Source: Methanoregula formicica SMSP (lineage in GTDB: Archaea; Halobacteriota; Methanomicrobia; Methanomicrobiales; Methanospirillaceae). Taken from it: 64,000 nt of DNA. The notes beneath the pieces are model-generated. The model did not search any database and had not been told where the DNA came from. It saw only the letters and a program-made list of their open reading frames with translations. Below are positions 43,892 to 53,759 of this stretch, piece after piece. Both the position numbers and the translations under genes were made by a program. The first letter of the stretch is position 1. Each line of letters begins with the position of its first letter. The stretch spans positions 1,426,001-1,490,000 of the forward strand of contig NC_019943.1 of NCBI RefSeq assembly GCF_000327485.1. The letters are read 5' to 3'.

Positions 43892-45821
43892 ATTTGAGGC
43901 GTATCGCGGGCTCTTTGTTGCTGAGTCCAGAGAAAACCACGAGAACATGGTAAAGAACCTTCTTATTCTCGAGAAGGGGTCAAACCAGGACGCAATTGAC
44001 GAGATTTTCCGGTCTATCCATACACTGAAAGGGGCATCTGCTTCCATGGGCTTTGCCGACATGGAACGCCTCTGCCATGCAATGGAGGATATCTTCCAGC
44101 TTATACGGAGTGGATCTGCGGAGATGTCCCAGGACCTCGGGAATCTCCTTCTTGCCTGCTCAGACATGCTGGAGCAGATGATCGACGATGTTGAAGGGGG
44201 TGGCGATTCCTCCTCACTCAACCCGGACGACCAGGTCCAGTCCCTCAAGGAGTGGCTTGAGAAACTTGGTGGAGGAAAGAGCAAGGATACGAAAAAGCCG
44301 GTACAGGCTGACCATGCGCCCGCTGCCGACACAGATGCAGCATCGTCATCTGCTCCTGCACCCGACGGCGTGCCCGAATTCGATATCCGGATTATCGTGT
44401 CCCCCGACTGCATGATGAAGGATGTCCGGGCAATGATCGCCATCGGTAACCTGGAGGCCCTCGGGACAATCACCATGATAACCCCCTCAAAAGACGATAT
44501 CGATGAGGGTAAATTCGATGGGACCGTCAACCTCCGGATCAGCAGCGAAGCCGGAGAGGAGGCACTCCGCACAGCTGCACAGGGCTCGGAGATTGCAACG
44601 GTCGAGATTACACAGGTCCAGACCGTAAAACAGGATAAGAAGCCGGCAGAACCGGAGAAAAAACAGGCCTCCTCTGCCGAAAAGAGCCGCGAGATCAAGA
44701 ACCTCAGGGTCGATATCCAGCAACTTGACCATATCATGAACCTGGTCGAGGACCTGGTGATCAACCGTGGCCGGCTCAAACAGATCGCGGAGCAGCACCG
44801 GATCAAGGAGATGGACGAAGCTATCGGCATGGTTGACCGGTCGGTCTCGGAACTCCAGAACCTGATGATGAACATCCGGATGATCCCGTTAAATCACATC
44901 TTCAACCGCCTGCCACGGGTAGTCCGTGATGTAGCACAGTATGACGGCAAGGAAGTCGAGTTTGTCATGGAAGGCGGGGAAACCGAACTGGACCGCAGTG
45001 TCATGGACGGGCTCAACGATCCTCTCCTCCATCTTATCAGGAACTCGGTGAACCACGGTATCGAATCGCCAGAGGCAAGGGAAGCAGCAGGCAAATCCCG
45101 GAAAGGGTTTGTCAAACTGGCAGCACACCGTGACCGGGATAATGTCATTATCGAGATCATCGATGACGGTGCCGGGATCAATGTAGAAAAGATCAAGAAA
45201 AAGGCGGTTGAGAAAGGATTTGTCACCCAGGAAGGGGCGGATCTGCTGACCGATGACCAGGCAATTGAGCTCCTCTTCCAGCCCGGCTTCTCAACTGCAG
45301 ATAAGATCACTGATATCAGCGGGAGGGGCGTAGGGCTCGACGTGGTCAGGAAGTCGATCGAAGCCCTCAAAGGGACCATCCGTGTCGAGTCGACCTTTGG
45401 AAAAGGCAGTCGTTTTGAACTCCTCCTGCCGCCGACCATGGCCATTGTCGATGTCATGATTGTACGGATCAATGGCAAGCGGCTTGCGATCCCCATCAGC
45501 AGCATCGTGGAGGTAGCCAATTTCAGGCGGAACACCACGCACCGGATCGGCAAGGGCGAGGCTATTCTCCTCCGGGACGAAGTGCTCCAGATCTTCTGGC
45601 TGGACGATATGGTAGGATCTTCCAAGGTCTGCGAGATCCTGATCGTTGTACAGTACCAGAAGAGGAAGTGTTGCGTCCCGGTCGATGTTGTCGAGGGAAA
45701 ACAGGAGGTCGTTGTCAAACCGTTAAACCGGTTTATCGGTACAACACGGGGTGTGAGCGGTGTCACGATCCTTGGAGACGGGGATGTCGTACCGGTGCTT
45801 GATGTGAACACGATGGTGTAG
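43884..45821 (+). CDS. cheA: chemotaxis sensor kinase CheA
   Basis: 645 aa. Domains in order are the Hpt domain with His46 (SIHTLKGAS), a linker and a P2-like CheY-binding region (about residues 165-255), P3 dimerisation (VDIQQLDHIMNLVEDLVINRGRL region), a HATPase with N box HLIRNSVNHG and G boxes (DDGAGI, GRGVGLDVV), and a CheW-like P5 domain to the end. It phosphorylates CheY and CheB. The pair of receptors and CheW it needs is not in the window. Confidence 0.96.
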   Translation: MSEFEAYRGLFVAESRENHENMVKNLLILEKGSNQDAIDEIFRSIHTLKGASASMGFADMERLCHAMEDIFQLIRSGSAEMSQDLGNLLLACSDMLEQMIDDVEGGGDSSSLNPDDQVQSLKEWLEKLGGGKSKDTKKPVQADHAPAADTDAASSSAPAPDGVPEFDIRIIVSPDCMMKDVRAMIAIGNLEALGTITMITPSKDDIDEGKFDGTVNLRISSEAGEEALRTAAQGSEIATVEITQVQTVKQDKKPAEPEKKQASSAEKSREIKNLRVDIQQLDHIMNLVEDLVINRGRLKQIAEQHRIKEMDEAIGMVDRSVSELQNLMMNIRMIPLNHIFNRLPRVVRDVAQYDGKEVEFVMEGGETELDRSVMDGLNDPLLHLIRNSVNHGIESPEAREAAGKSRKGFVKLAAHRDRDNVIIEIIDDGAGINVEKIKKKAVEKGFVTQEGADLLTDDQAIELLFQPGFSTADKITDISGRGVGLDVVRKSIEALKGTIRVESTFGKGSRFELLLPPTMAIVDVMIVRINGKRLAIPISSIVEVANFRRNTTHRIGKGEAILLRDEVLQIFWLDDMVGSSKVCEILIVVQYQKRKCCVPVDVVEGKQEVVVKPLNRFIGTTRGVSGVTILGDGDVVPVLDVNTMV

Positions 45822-45830
45822 GAGAAGGTC

Positions 45831-46442
45831 ATGAAATTATCTACCGTACAAACCGATGCAATTCAGGAACTCGCAAATATCGGCGCTGCCCATGCAGCCA
45901 CTACATTATCCACGATGCTGGGAAGTTCTGTTGAAATGAGCGTACCGGCCATCAAGGCGATCGACATATCAGAGCTGGGGACGTACATGGGAGAGGAATC
46001 GGCCGCAATGGTCGCTTTCGAACTCCAGGGCGAGATCCAGCATGGGGGCTACATCATCTTTTACATCACCAAGGAGTCCTCGATCCGCCTCACCAACACC
46101 ATGCTCGGCCTCACGGACATGAACCGGTCCATGAACGAGATGGACGAGAGCGCCCTCATTGAAGTTGGCAATATCATGGTCTCGGCATTCCTGGATGCAA
46201 CTGCCGAGCTGCTCGGTTTTATCATGCTCCCGTCACCCCCGGCACTCAGCCTCGATATGGCACACGCCGCCATGTCCTCGCTTATCGCCCAGATGGGCGA
46301 CGATGTCAACGAAGTCCTGCTCTTCTCCACGGAACTGATCTGCGAGGAGCACAAGATCGACAGCGACATCATCATGCTTCCGGAGTCGAAGACCCTGGAA
46401 AAGATCGTTGAGATGATGGAAAATATGATGAAAGGTGTCTGA
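45831..46442 (+). CDS. cheC: CheY-P phosphatase CheC
   Basis: 203 aa. Two pseudosymmetric active-site motifs are present: ELANIGAAHAAT (residues 10-21) and IEVGNIMVSAFLD (about 109-121). Each carries the Glu and Asn that dephosphorylate CheY-P. It binds CheD, which is encoded next. Confidence 0.94.
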   Translation: MKLSTVQTDAIQELANIGAAHAATTLSTMLGSSVEMSVPAIKAIDISELGTYMGEESAAMVAFELQGEIQHGGYIIFYITKESSIRLTNTMLGLTDMNRSMNEMDESALIEVGNIMVSAFLDATAELLGFIMLPSPPALSLDMAHAAMSSLIAQMGDDVNEVLLFSTELICEEHKIDSDIIMLPESKTLEKIVEMMENMMKGV

Positions 46443-46459
46443 CAGCTGCGTTGTGTGCC

Positions 46460-46951
46460 ATGGCCGACCCTGTACCCCCAAACGGACAAACGGCGATGAT
46501 CGGTATTGGCGAATACCGTGTCGGTTCGTTCCCGATGATGACCATCGGTCTTGGTTCCTGTATCGGCCTGACGTTGTACGATGATTCCCTGAAAGTCGGG
46601 GCTATGGTTCATATCATGTTGCCCGAAAGTGCCGGCCGCGAGGACCGCCCGGGAAAGTATGCAGACACCGCAATCCCGCTGCTGTTAAAGGAACTTGGGG
46701 CCCATGGGTGCAAAAGCCGGTCCCTTGTCGCAAAGATGGCCGGCGGGGCATGCATGTTCGAGTATTTCGGCACCAACCTGAATATCGGTGAACGGAATGC
46801 AGAAAAAGTCAGGGCTCTCTTAAAAGAACACAATATTCCGCTCATCAAGGAAGATGTTGGCGGCAAGGTCGGCCGATCCGTCACATTCCACCCGGCAAGC
46901 GGCGGAAAGGTTAACGTCCGGAGAGCTGATGGCACTACCGGTGTATTGTAA
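46460..46951 (+). CDS. cheD: receptor glutamine deamidase CheD
   Basis: 163 aa from ATG 46460; TTG 46451 is less likely. Catalytic Cys34 (GLGSCIGLTLYD) and His51 (VHIMLP), 17 residues apart, match the CheD dyad spacing. It deamidates receptor glutamines and is stimulated by CheC. Its end overlaps the next gene by 23 bases. Confidence 0.94.
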   Translation: MADPVPPNGQTAMIGIGEYRVGSFPMMTIGLGSCIGLTLYDDSLKVGAMVHIMLPESAGREDRPGKYADTAIPLLLKELGAHGCKSRSLVAKMAGGACMFEYFGTNLNIGERNAEKVRALLKEHNIPLIKEDVGGKVGRSVTFHPASGGKVNVRRADGTTGVL

Positions 46952-48194
46952 CCTTACCGGGTGTTTCCGGCTCGTTGTTTTTTTCGTGCTGGTTTCTGCC
47001 ATTGCAGGTTTCCCCGCAGCAGCGGCAACCGGTACGGATGTTCCCTACGCCATCACCTTGTTCATACCTGCCCCGGACAGCATCCCCACCACACAGATCA
47101 TGGATCTCATCAATGAATACAATTCCAGCGGCAATATCCTCATGGCAACCTCTTACGGGTTATCCCGGTACGATGGCACCTGGTCAACAAAACGGATGAC
47201 GTTTACCAATCTTTCCGAAGGCCTGCTGGACGATTTTATTACTTCCATTGAGTATGACAACAAGGGAAACCTCTGGATCGGGTACTCTGAAGGAATCCAG
47301 ATCTACAACGGTGCCTATTACACCACCTTAAGAGACCAGGAGTTCTTCAAAAGTCTCAGGATTAATGATATCCAGCGCTGGCACAACGAGATGTGGATCG
47401 CTGCCGGGAACGCAGGCCTGCACCGGTACCGCGACGGGAACTGGACATGGTTCCAGCCATTTTCTCCTGGAGGACCCGGATTTTACGAAGCAAATGCCAT
47501 GATCTGGGACCACGATGCAAATGCCACCCTCATCGCTACCGCCCGGGAAGGGATATGGATCATCAGGTCGCAGGATGACCCGGTCATATTCGAATGCATT
47601 GCCAGCAGGGACTCCACATACGGACTGCTCGATGAACTGAAAAAGGACTACTCCGGTGGTGTCTATTTCTTCAACGACTCTGTCGTAGCCCACTATTCCT
47701 CCGATGAGGGGTTCGTTCCCGTTCTCACCAGTAGCGATCTTGCGATTACGAACCCGCCCATCAATGATCTTGTGTCAGGGCCAGACGGCAAACTCTACCT
47801 TGCAACGGATAACGGGATCTACATCTGGGAAGACGGCAGGGTATTCCGCCATCTCAGCCGGTTCGAGGGTATCGGAACAAATTCCATTGTCCATTCTATC
47901 AACATTGACAAGATGAACAGAGTATGGTTTTCAACACCGGTGAATATTGGCTACTACCTCGACCAGTCTAACGCAGGTACACCCATTGAAGTCCAGATCG
48001 CGATAACTGCCACAACGAGCACTGCAGCTTCAGTCATCCCTGCAGAGACCACCTGCCAGCGTGCCGTCCCAACCCTCCGGGAGGAGGGTGGATCTCCGTC
48101 CATGACGAAAGCATCTCCCGGTAATTTCCTTGACAGTATCATCAAGTCACTCCGGGAATTCTTCAGTGGCATTGGCCTAAAGCCACGGTTCTGA
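46929..48194 (+). CDS. secreted two-component-regulator-type beta-propeller protein
   Basis: 421 aa from ATG 46929, inside the end of cheD. A signal peptide (residues 12-34, ending GFPAAAATG) leads to a seven-bladed-type propeller (about 60-370). Blades carry the Reg_prop pattern NLWIGYSEGIQIYN, MWIAAGNAGLHRY and LYLATDNGIYIWED. The C-terminus has a Thr/Ser-rich segment and a short amphipathic helix. It is exported. Translational coupling to cheD suggests a sensory or surface role in taxis, which is inference. Confidence 0.8.
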   Translation: MALPVYCNLTGCFRLVVFFVLVSAIAGFPAAAATGTDVPYAITLFIPAPDSIPTTQIMDLINEYNSSGNILMATSYGLSRYDGTWSTKRMTFTNLSEGLLDDFITSIEYDNKGNLWIGYSEGIQIYNGAYYTTLRDQEFFKSLRINDIQRWHNEMWIAAGNAGLHRYRDGNWTWFQPFSPGGPGFYEANAMIWDHDANATLIATAREGIWIIRSQDDPVIFECIASRDSTYGLLDELKKDYSGGVYFFNDSVVAHYSSDEGFVPVLTSSDLAITNPPINDLVSGPDGKLYLATDNGIYIWEDGRVFRHLSRFEGIGTNSIVHSINIDKMNRVWFSTPVNIGYYLDQSNAGTPIEVQIAITATTSTAASVIPAETTCQRAVPTLREEGGSPSMTKASPGNFLDSIIKSLREFFSGIGLKPRF

Positions 48195-48316
48195 TTCCAT
48201 GGTCTTTCTCGGGGAAAACAAAAAAGGCACAACTAGAAAAAAAGACAGCAATCCCTTGCATTTTTGAGCGGGATCAGGTAAGATTTCCTGCACAATTCTT
48301 CAGAGATAATGAGATT

Positions 48317-49531
48317 CTACTTTGCATGTAATGCAGGTTTCTTATTCTGCAATTCAAGGAGAGCGAAGTTCTCAAGGGAGTCAAGGAGCACTTTGCGTGC
48401 CTTTTTGTTCCTCACCTCGTCCGTTGAGAGAATGTCCGTTGCGATATACTTCAGGGGGAGGGCATAATACTGGAATTGGGGAAACTCGTTCTCGAACTCC
48501 GCGATACGGGCCATTGCCTCCTTGGGATCATGATTCAGGAGATCGAAGGTGAAATCGAAGAGATTGACGATCTGTGCCGGCATGTTGTTCGTGACTGCCA
48601 GTTTGCGGAATCCATGGTAGGTCATCTTTTTCTGGGTGAGGAGTGAGAGTTTGAGCCCGAGGTAGATCGGTTCAAGCTCGTGAGGATACTGCTTGATCAG
48701 CTGGTTCACGACACCGGCTGCGGATGCAGGGTCGCGGTTCTCGAGATGGTAGTAATACATCTGACGGAGGATATTGATATTCGTATAAAACCGCTCGGTC
48801 CCGATCTCAAGGATCCGCTTACGCATTGCCGCATCATTGGTATCAACGGCATTTTTCAGCCCGGTCTCGATAAACCAGATCTCGTCGGGGAACCATTCCA
48901 GGCCGATGAAGATCATCTGCCAGAAGATCTTTTCCAGGAATGAGGGGTCGTCAACTTCAAGCTGGCGGAGAGTGTTCACGGGGGGTTTGGTCTTCGCGAG
49001 TTTTAAAAGCATCTCCCGTGCAAAGAGTTCCATCTCCCCGGGCCGCAGGTTCTTTGCAGGCGATTCGTCATCCTTCCGGAACTCGCGGAGCGAGAGCGTG
49101 TAGTAGCAGTGGGCAACGGCCATGCCAAGTTTTACATCAAGGACTGCATAGTTCTTCAAAAATTCGAGCCCATGCACAGGATCCCCGGCCTTTACCATTT
49201 TTAAGCCGATGACGATGTTGATGCCCTGTTCGGCATTCATCATCTTCTTGAACCGGAGAGCATTTGTCTTCACGCGCCGGATATAGTCGAAATCGGCGAC
49301 GTTCCTGCTTGCATCCAGGACCTTGAACGTTATGCTGTCGATGAATTCATCATAGTCATCATCACCGAGATGGGGAAATGAACTCTCAAGCGCAGAGACA
49401 ACATAGCCGAAGAAAACAGGGAGATTCGCGTCGACTTTTACAGAATTGCGCTCAATATATCCGCTGAAATCTTTTTTGAGCACGTGCAGCTTATCGTAGA
49501 CAATGGCATCCGAAAGCTGTTCTCCCCGCAT
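48317..49531 (-). CDS. hypothetical helical-repeat protein, 404 aa
   Basis: I do not recognise a family. The protein is all-alpha by pattern, soluble, with no signal. Regular amphipathic helices in the C-terminal half (e.g. YYHLENRDPASAAGVVNQLI, then YPHELEPIYLGLKLSLLTQ) resemble TPR or alpha-solenoid repeats. It may be a protein-interaction scaffold. It is 56 bases downstream of the ABCE1 gene on the same strand and could be co-transcribed with it. Confidence 0.78.
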   Translation of the reverse strand: MRGEQLSDAIVYDKLHVLKKDFSGYIERNSVKVDANLPVFFGYVVSALESSFPHLGDDDYDEFIDSITFKVLDASRNVADFDYIRRVKTNALRFKKMMNAEQGINIVIGLKMVKAGDPVHGLEFLKNYAVLDVKLGMAVAHCYYTLSLREFRKDDESPAKNLRPGEMELFAREMLLKLAKTKPPVNTLRQLEVDDPSFLEKIFWQMIFIGLEWFPDEIWFIETGLKNAVDTNDAAMRKRILEIGTERFYTNINILRQMYYYHLENRDPASAAGVVNQLIKQYPHELEPIYLGLKLSLLTQKKMTYHGFRKLAVTNNMPAQIVNLFDFTFDLLNHDPKEAMARIAEFENEFPQFQYYALPLKYIATDILSTDEVRNKKARKVLLDSLENFALLELQNKKPALHAK

Positions 49532-49587
49532 ATAGCAAGAATAGCATGTTAAAATATTAAAATATAGGAGTATTTTCCGGGGTGAAT

Positions 49588-51360
49588 TTAATCTTCGTCC
49601 TGGGAATAGTAATAGTATTCTCCCAGTGACTTCTGCTCGCGGTCGAGGAAGGAGTCGGGTTTATTGATCCGCGGCCTTCCGCTCTGGTCCCGCCGGAACG
49701 TGACATCAAGTTCATGCAGGAAGCGGTTCATGCCCTCCCGCATCGGGAACGGGCCGGAGGCCGTGCCCTGGACACCGGGTTCGCCATCGAAGACCAGGAT
49801 CCGCTCGCTGATCATGTCGATGACATAGATATCGTGGTCGATGACCATGATCCCTACCTCTTTCCCTTCGGCATGCCGCTTGATCATCCGGGTGATCCGG
49901 ACCCGCTGCTCAACGTCAAGGTGGGCACTGGGCTCGTCGAGAATGTAAAGATCCGCATCGCGGGAAAGGCAGCCCGCAATAGCAACACGCTGGAGTTCCC
50001 CGCCGCTCAGGGAATCGACCGGTGACTGGAGGATCGGGTTCAGGGTCAGCGCCTCGATGATCTCGTGCTGGTACATTGACGAGTCAAACTTGTTCGTGCA
50101 CTGGCGCAGGTACATCTCTACAGTGTCAGAAGTATCGGCTTTGATATACTGGGGCTTGTAGGATATCTTAAGGGTCGTCTCAACCGAGCCGGTTGTCGGC
50201 GTCTCAACTCCGGCAAGAAGTTTGGCAAACGTACTCTTGCCCATCCCGTTTGCCCCGACAACGCCCAGAACTTCACCAGCACGGACCGTCCCGCCACCGG
50301 CCGTCAGCTGGAACATATCGTACTTCTTTGTCATCGCCGGGATGAGGAAAAGATCCTCGCGGTTTGATCCCTTCTCGTGCGCCCTCTTTTCGAAGACTAC
50401 CTGCGTGTCGCGGAAACGGACGTTCTCTTCAGCAAGGAAGCCTTCGAGATACTGGTTGATCCCGACCCGGACACCCTTGGGGCGGGTAATGATACCAAAG
50501 ACAGCCGGCTTACCGTACCCGACATGGACAGTATCGGCCAGCATATCAAGGATGGCAAGGTCGTGCTCCACGATGACGACCGGGCGCTCTGCAGCAAGAT
50601 CGCGAATCAGTTTTGCTGCTGCTATCCTCTGATAGATGTCGAGGAAAGGCGTTATTTCATCAAGGAAGTAGAGGTCGGCGTCCCGGGCAAGGCAGGCAGC
50701 AATGGCGACCCGCTGGAGTTCCCCGCCGCTGAGCGTGGCAATGTCATGGTCAAGAATAGCGTCCAGTTTGAGGAGCGGGATGATCCCTCCAAGCCTCCCG
50801 CGCTCGTCAGTGGTCTTCAGGAGCGCCGCCACTGTGCCAGAGAAGACTTTCGGGATAAAATCAATGTACTGGGGCTTGGTTGCGATCTTTATGCTCTTTT
50901 TTGAGACGGTCTGGAGATAGTCGAAGAGTTCCGTTCCGGTATAACGCTTCAGGATCTCTTCCCAGGCAACCTCGCTGTCAAAATTGCCAAGGTTTGGACG
51001 GAGCTGGCCGGAGAGGATCTTGATTGCGGTACTTTTCCCGATACCATTTGCGCCAAGGATGCCGGTGACCTTCCCTTCCACCGGCACCGGAAGACCATAC
51101 AGGGCAAACCCATTCTTCCCGTACCGGTGGGTCGGGTGCTCGAGTTCCTCAGGAAGACTGACAATGTCGATGGCATCGAACGGGCATTTCTTGATGCAGA
51201 TACCGCATCCAACGCAGAGCTCCTCGGAGACCTGTGCCTTGCCGTCTTCACCAAGAATGACTGTCTCGTCTCCTGTCCGGACGCGGGGGCAGTAGATGAT
51301 GCACTCGGTCCCGCATTTCCGGGAATGGCAGCGGTCTTTGTGGACAATGGCGATTCTCAT
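49588..51360 (-). CDS. abce1: ribosome recycling ATPase ABCE1 (Rli1)
   Basis: 590 aa. Two N-terminal Fe-S cluster motifs (CHSRKCGTECIIYC and CVGCGICIKKCP, within residues 11-64) precede two ABC domains with Walker A GANGIGKST and GANGMGKST and two LSGGELQRVAIA signatures, plus a hinge near the end. It splits 70S ribosomes after termination or pelota-mediated rescue. Pelota is encoded 2.4 kb away on the other strand. Confidence 0.97.
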   Translation of the reverse strand: MRIAIVHKDRCHSRKCGTECIIYCPRVRTGDETVILGEDGKAQVSEELCVGCGICIKKCPFDAIDIVSLPEELEHPTHRYGKNGFALYGLPVPVEGKVTGILGANGIGKSTAIKILSGQLRPNLGNFDSEVAWEEILKRYTGTELFDYLQTVSKKSIKIATKPQYIDFIPKVFSGTVAALLKTTDERGRLGGIIPLLKLDAILDHDIATLSGGELQRVAIAACLARDADLYFLDEITPFLDIYQRIAAAKLIRDLAAERPVVIVEHDLAILDMLADTVHVGYGKPAVFGIITRPKGVRVGINQYLEGFLAEENVRFRDTQVVFEKRAHEKGSNREDLFLIPAMTKKYDMFQLTAGGGTVRAGEVLGVVGANGMGKSTFAKLLAGVETPTTGSVETTLKISYKPQYIKADTSDTVEMYLRQCTNKFDSSMYQHEIIEALTLNPILQSPVDSLSGGELQRVAIAGCLSRDADLYILDEPSAHLDVEQRVRITRMIKRHAEGKEVGIMVIDHDIYVIDMISERILVFDGEPGVQGTASGPFPMREGMNRFLHELDVTFRRDQSGRPRINKPDSFLDREQKSLGEYYYYSQDED

Positions 51361-51380
51361 GGCTATTCACAAAAACGGGA

Positions 51381-51743
51381 TTAGCGGGGAATCGAGGTCA
51401 GCAGGATCGTCCATGTCATGAACCAGAAGGCGAAGGTCATGAACCCCTGGTAGAACCAGTCCTTTCCGCCGAGTTTTGACGTATCCATCCGCATCAGCAT
51501 GAAGATGTGTTTCTGCAGGACGATGAAGACAAGCATGAGCATGAAACCGAGGAAACCGTCAGCCTGGATCCCGGAGGTATTCGGTGTCCCCCCGAAATAA
51601 TAAGCAAGTACTCCGGCAAGCATACCCAGCAGGGAGGCAATCAGGGTTCTCTTGATCCGTTCGATATGTTCAGCCTGCTTGTCTGCCTTGGTCTTCGCCT
51701 TTTTTGTCTGGACCGGCTTCTCTTCAGGAATATCTTCGCTCAT
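51381..51743 (-). CDS. EMC6-like membrane protein
   Basis: 120 aa. A charged N-terminal 30 residues precede three hydrophobic segments (about 33-50, 64-82, 98-117). The layout and sequence (TLIASLLGMLAGVLAYYFGG; FWFMTWTILLTS) resemble archaeal EMC6-like proteins, which relate to the ER membrane insertase subunit. It starts the transcript that continues into ABCE1, 20 bases downstream. A membrane-insertion role linked to ribosome function is attractive but unproven. Confidence 0.65.
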   Translation of the reverse strand: MSEDIPEEKPVQTKKAKTKADKQAEHIERIKRTLIASLLGMLAGVLAYYFGGTPNTSGIQADGFLGFMLMLVFIVLQKHIFMLMRMDTSKLGGKDWFYQGFMTFAFWFMTWTILLTSIPR

Positions 51744-51817
51744 CCCGCAACACCAGTTGTCGTATACCTATGTTTGCCAAGCCATATGTAATTTGGTTTT
51801 GCCCGTCTCCCGGATGA

Positions 51818-51827
51818 TTATACGTTT
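51818..51827 (+). promoter_or_regulatory. candidate TATA box of rqcH
   Basis: TTATACGTTT lies 40-49 bases before the rqcH ATG, predicting a leader of about 20 nt. The divergent EMC6-like gene starts 75 bases to the left. Confidence 0.4.
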
Positions 51828-51866
51828 ATCAGCTTCCGGCAGCTAATAAGTAACCGACAGAAGCGT

Positions 51867-53759
51867 ATGGCATCAGAACAGGGCATGAGTGGGATCGATG
51901 TCAGGGCGATGACCTGCGAGTTGCAGGAGAAGCTTCCGCTCTGGATCGATAAGGTTTACCAGTTCGATACAAAGACTCTGGGCATCCGTCTCAATGGGGA
52001 AAACAAGGCGAAATACCTGTTGTTCATCGAATCCGGCCGGAGAGCCCATCTGGTTGCGGACCTTCCCGAACCGCCAAAGAACCCGCCCCACTTCGCCATG
52101 CTCCTGCGAAAACACCTCTCGGGGGGAAAGGTCCTCTCCATCCGTCAGCACGGCCTTGAGCGTGTCCTTATCTTTGCGATCGGCAAAGGAACAACGGTAT
52201 TCAACCTCATCATCGAGCTCTTCGATAACGGCAATGTCATCCTCGCTGATGATACGATGACAATCATCAAACCGCTCTGGCACCACAGGTTCAAGGACCG
52301 GGAGGTTGTTCCCGGCGTCCCCTACACGTTTGGCAGCCCGGATCCCACAGCATCGGAGGAGAGCCTTGCAGCGTTTCTTAAGACGGATGAAAGGGACCTG
52401 GTCCGGGCACTTGCCATCGGGTGCATGCTCGGCGGCATGTACGCGGAATATATCTGTAAAGAAGCGGGTCTTGAAAAGAGCATTCCTGCCGCCACTGCAG
52501 ATCCTGCCAGGATCTTCTCCTCCCTGCAGGCACTCTTCCGCCAAGTTGAAGAAGCCCGTACTCCGATAATCGCGGCAAAGCACTGCGAACCCATCAATCT
52601 CCGTACGGGAGAGGAGACAACAGCTTACCCGACATTTTCTCTTGCTCTCGAAGCATTTTACCCCATGACCAAGGCCGAGAAGAAGGCCACGTCACGACCG
52701 AAGATCGCAAAAGAGGACCGGATACGCAGCCACCAGCAGGCTGCGATCAAGAAGTTTGACAGGAGTATTGCACAGGCTGAAGAAGTCGTCAATGCCATCT
52801 ACGAGAACTACCCCTTCATCGCGCAGGTCATCGGCACCCTTGCCGCAGCCAGCAAAACCCACTCATGGCAGGAAATCGAGAAGCGGATCCGGGCGGCACC
52901 ATCTGAAGAGACAAAGAAGATCACGGCATTCTTCCCGGGCGAAGCGGCTGTCGAGATTGACCTCGGCAAGAGAATCAAGGTCTTCGTGAACGAGAGCGTG
53001 GAGCAGAACGCCGGCCATTACTATGACGTGATCAAGAAGTTCAAGAAGAAGAAGGCCGGCGCTGTCACGGCAATGGAGACCGTTGCCACAAAGAAGCAGA
53101 CGAAACGGCGGGAGTTCGTACCCTTAAAAAAGCAATGGTACCACCGCTTCCGCTGGTTCATCACCAGTGACGGGGCCGTTGTTCTCGGAGGGCGTGACGC
53201 AACCCAGAATGAGGAACTGGTCAAGAAGTACATGGCCGGGGGTGACACCTTTGTTCATGCCGATGTCCACGGTGCCAGTGTTGTTCTTGTCAAGGGAAAG
53301 ACAGAGCGGATGGACGAAGTGGCGCGGTTTGCAGCATCGTATTCCGGTGCATGGCGGAGCGGCCATTTCAGTGCAGATGTGTACAGCGCCCTTCCCTCGC
53401 AGGTGAGCAAGACGCCCGAGGCCGGCGAGTTCGTCTCGCGGGGCTCCTTCATTGTGCGGGGGGAGCGGACCTATTACCGGAACATCCCGCTCTCCACCGG
53501 TATCGGGCTGATGCTCGATCCGCATGCTGCAGTCATTGGTGGACCCCCATCTGCTGTCAGGCAGAAAGTAAAGGCATTTGTCGAACTCCGGCCCGGCCAG
53601 TTCGAACCAAATGATGTAGCAAAGAAGGTACTGCGCATCCTGAAGAGCAAGATTCCGGAGGACGATGTAAAGGCGCTCAAGGGCATCCTGAACACCGAGA
53701 AGGTGGCGGCATTCACCCCGCCCGGGGGATCGGATATCGTGGGGCATCATGAAGGCTGA
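51867..53759 (+). CDS. rqcH: ribosome quality control factor RqcH (NEMF/Rqc2 homologue)
   Basis: 630 aa. The NFACT-N domain (residues 8-170) is followed by a helical/coiled-coil middle (about 265-400) and the NFACT-R domain (about 425-545; WYHRFRWFITSDGAVVLGGRDATQNEELV and HADVHGAS). RqcH binds obstructed large subunits and recruits tRNA-Ala for C-terminal tailing. Asp11 corresponds to the conserved N-terminal Asp, but the later Asp-Arg pair reads Glu98-Arg99. It overlaps pelA by 11 bases. Confidence 0.94.
   Translation: MASEQGMSGIDVRAMTCELQEKLPLWIDKVYQFDTKTLGIRLNGENKAKYLLFIESGRRAHLVADLPEPPKNPPHFAMLLRKHLSGGKVLSIRQHGLERVLIFAIGKGTTVFNLIIELFDNGNVILADDTMTIIKPLWHHRFKDREVVPGVPYTFGSPDPTASEESLAAFLKTDERDLVRALAIGCMLGGMYAEYICKEAGLEKSIPAATADPARIFSSLQALFRQVEEARTPIIAAKHCEPINLRTGEETTAYPTFSLALEAFYPMTKAEKKATSRPKIAKEDRIRSHQQAAIKKFDRSIAQAEEVVNAIYENYPFIAQVIGTLAAASKTHSWQEIEKRIRAAPSEETKKITAFFPGEAAVEIDLGKRIKVFVNESVEQNAGHYYDVIKKFKKKKAGAVTAMETVATKKQTKRREFVPLKKQWYHRFRWFITSDGAVVLGGRDATQNEELVKKYMAGGDTFVHADVHGASVVLVKGKTERMDEVARFAASYSGAWRSGHFSADVYSALPSQVSKTPEAGEFVSRGSFIVRGERTYYRNIPLSTGIGLMLDPHAAVIGGPPSAVRQKVKAFVELRPGQFEPNDVAKKVLRILKSKIPEDDVKALKGILNTEKVAAFTPPGGSDIVGHHEG

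Noticed and set aside
43508-44875. 455-codon antisense frame opposite cheB and cheA
   Set aside because: Shadow of two clear genes; Ser/Arg-rich sequence with no domain.
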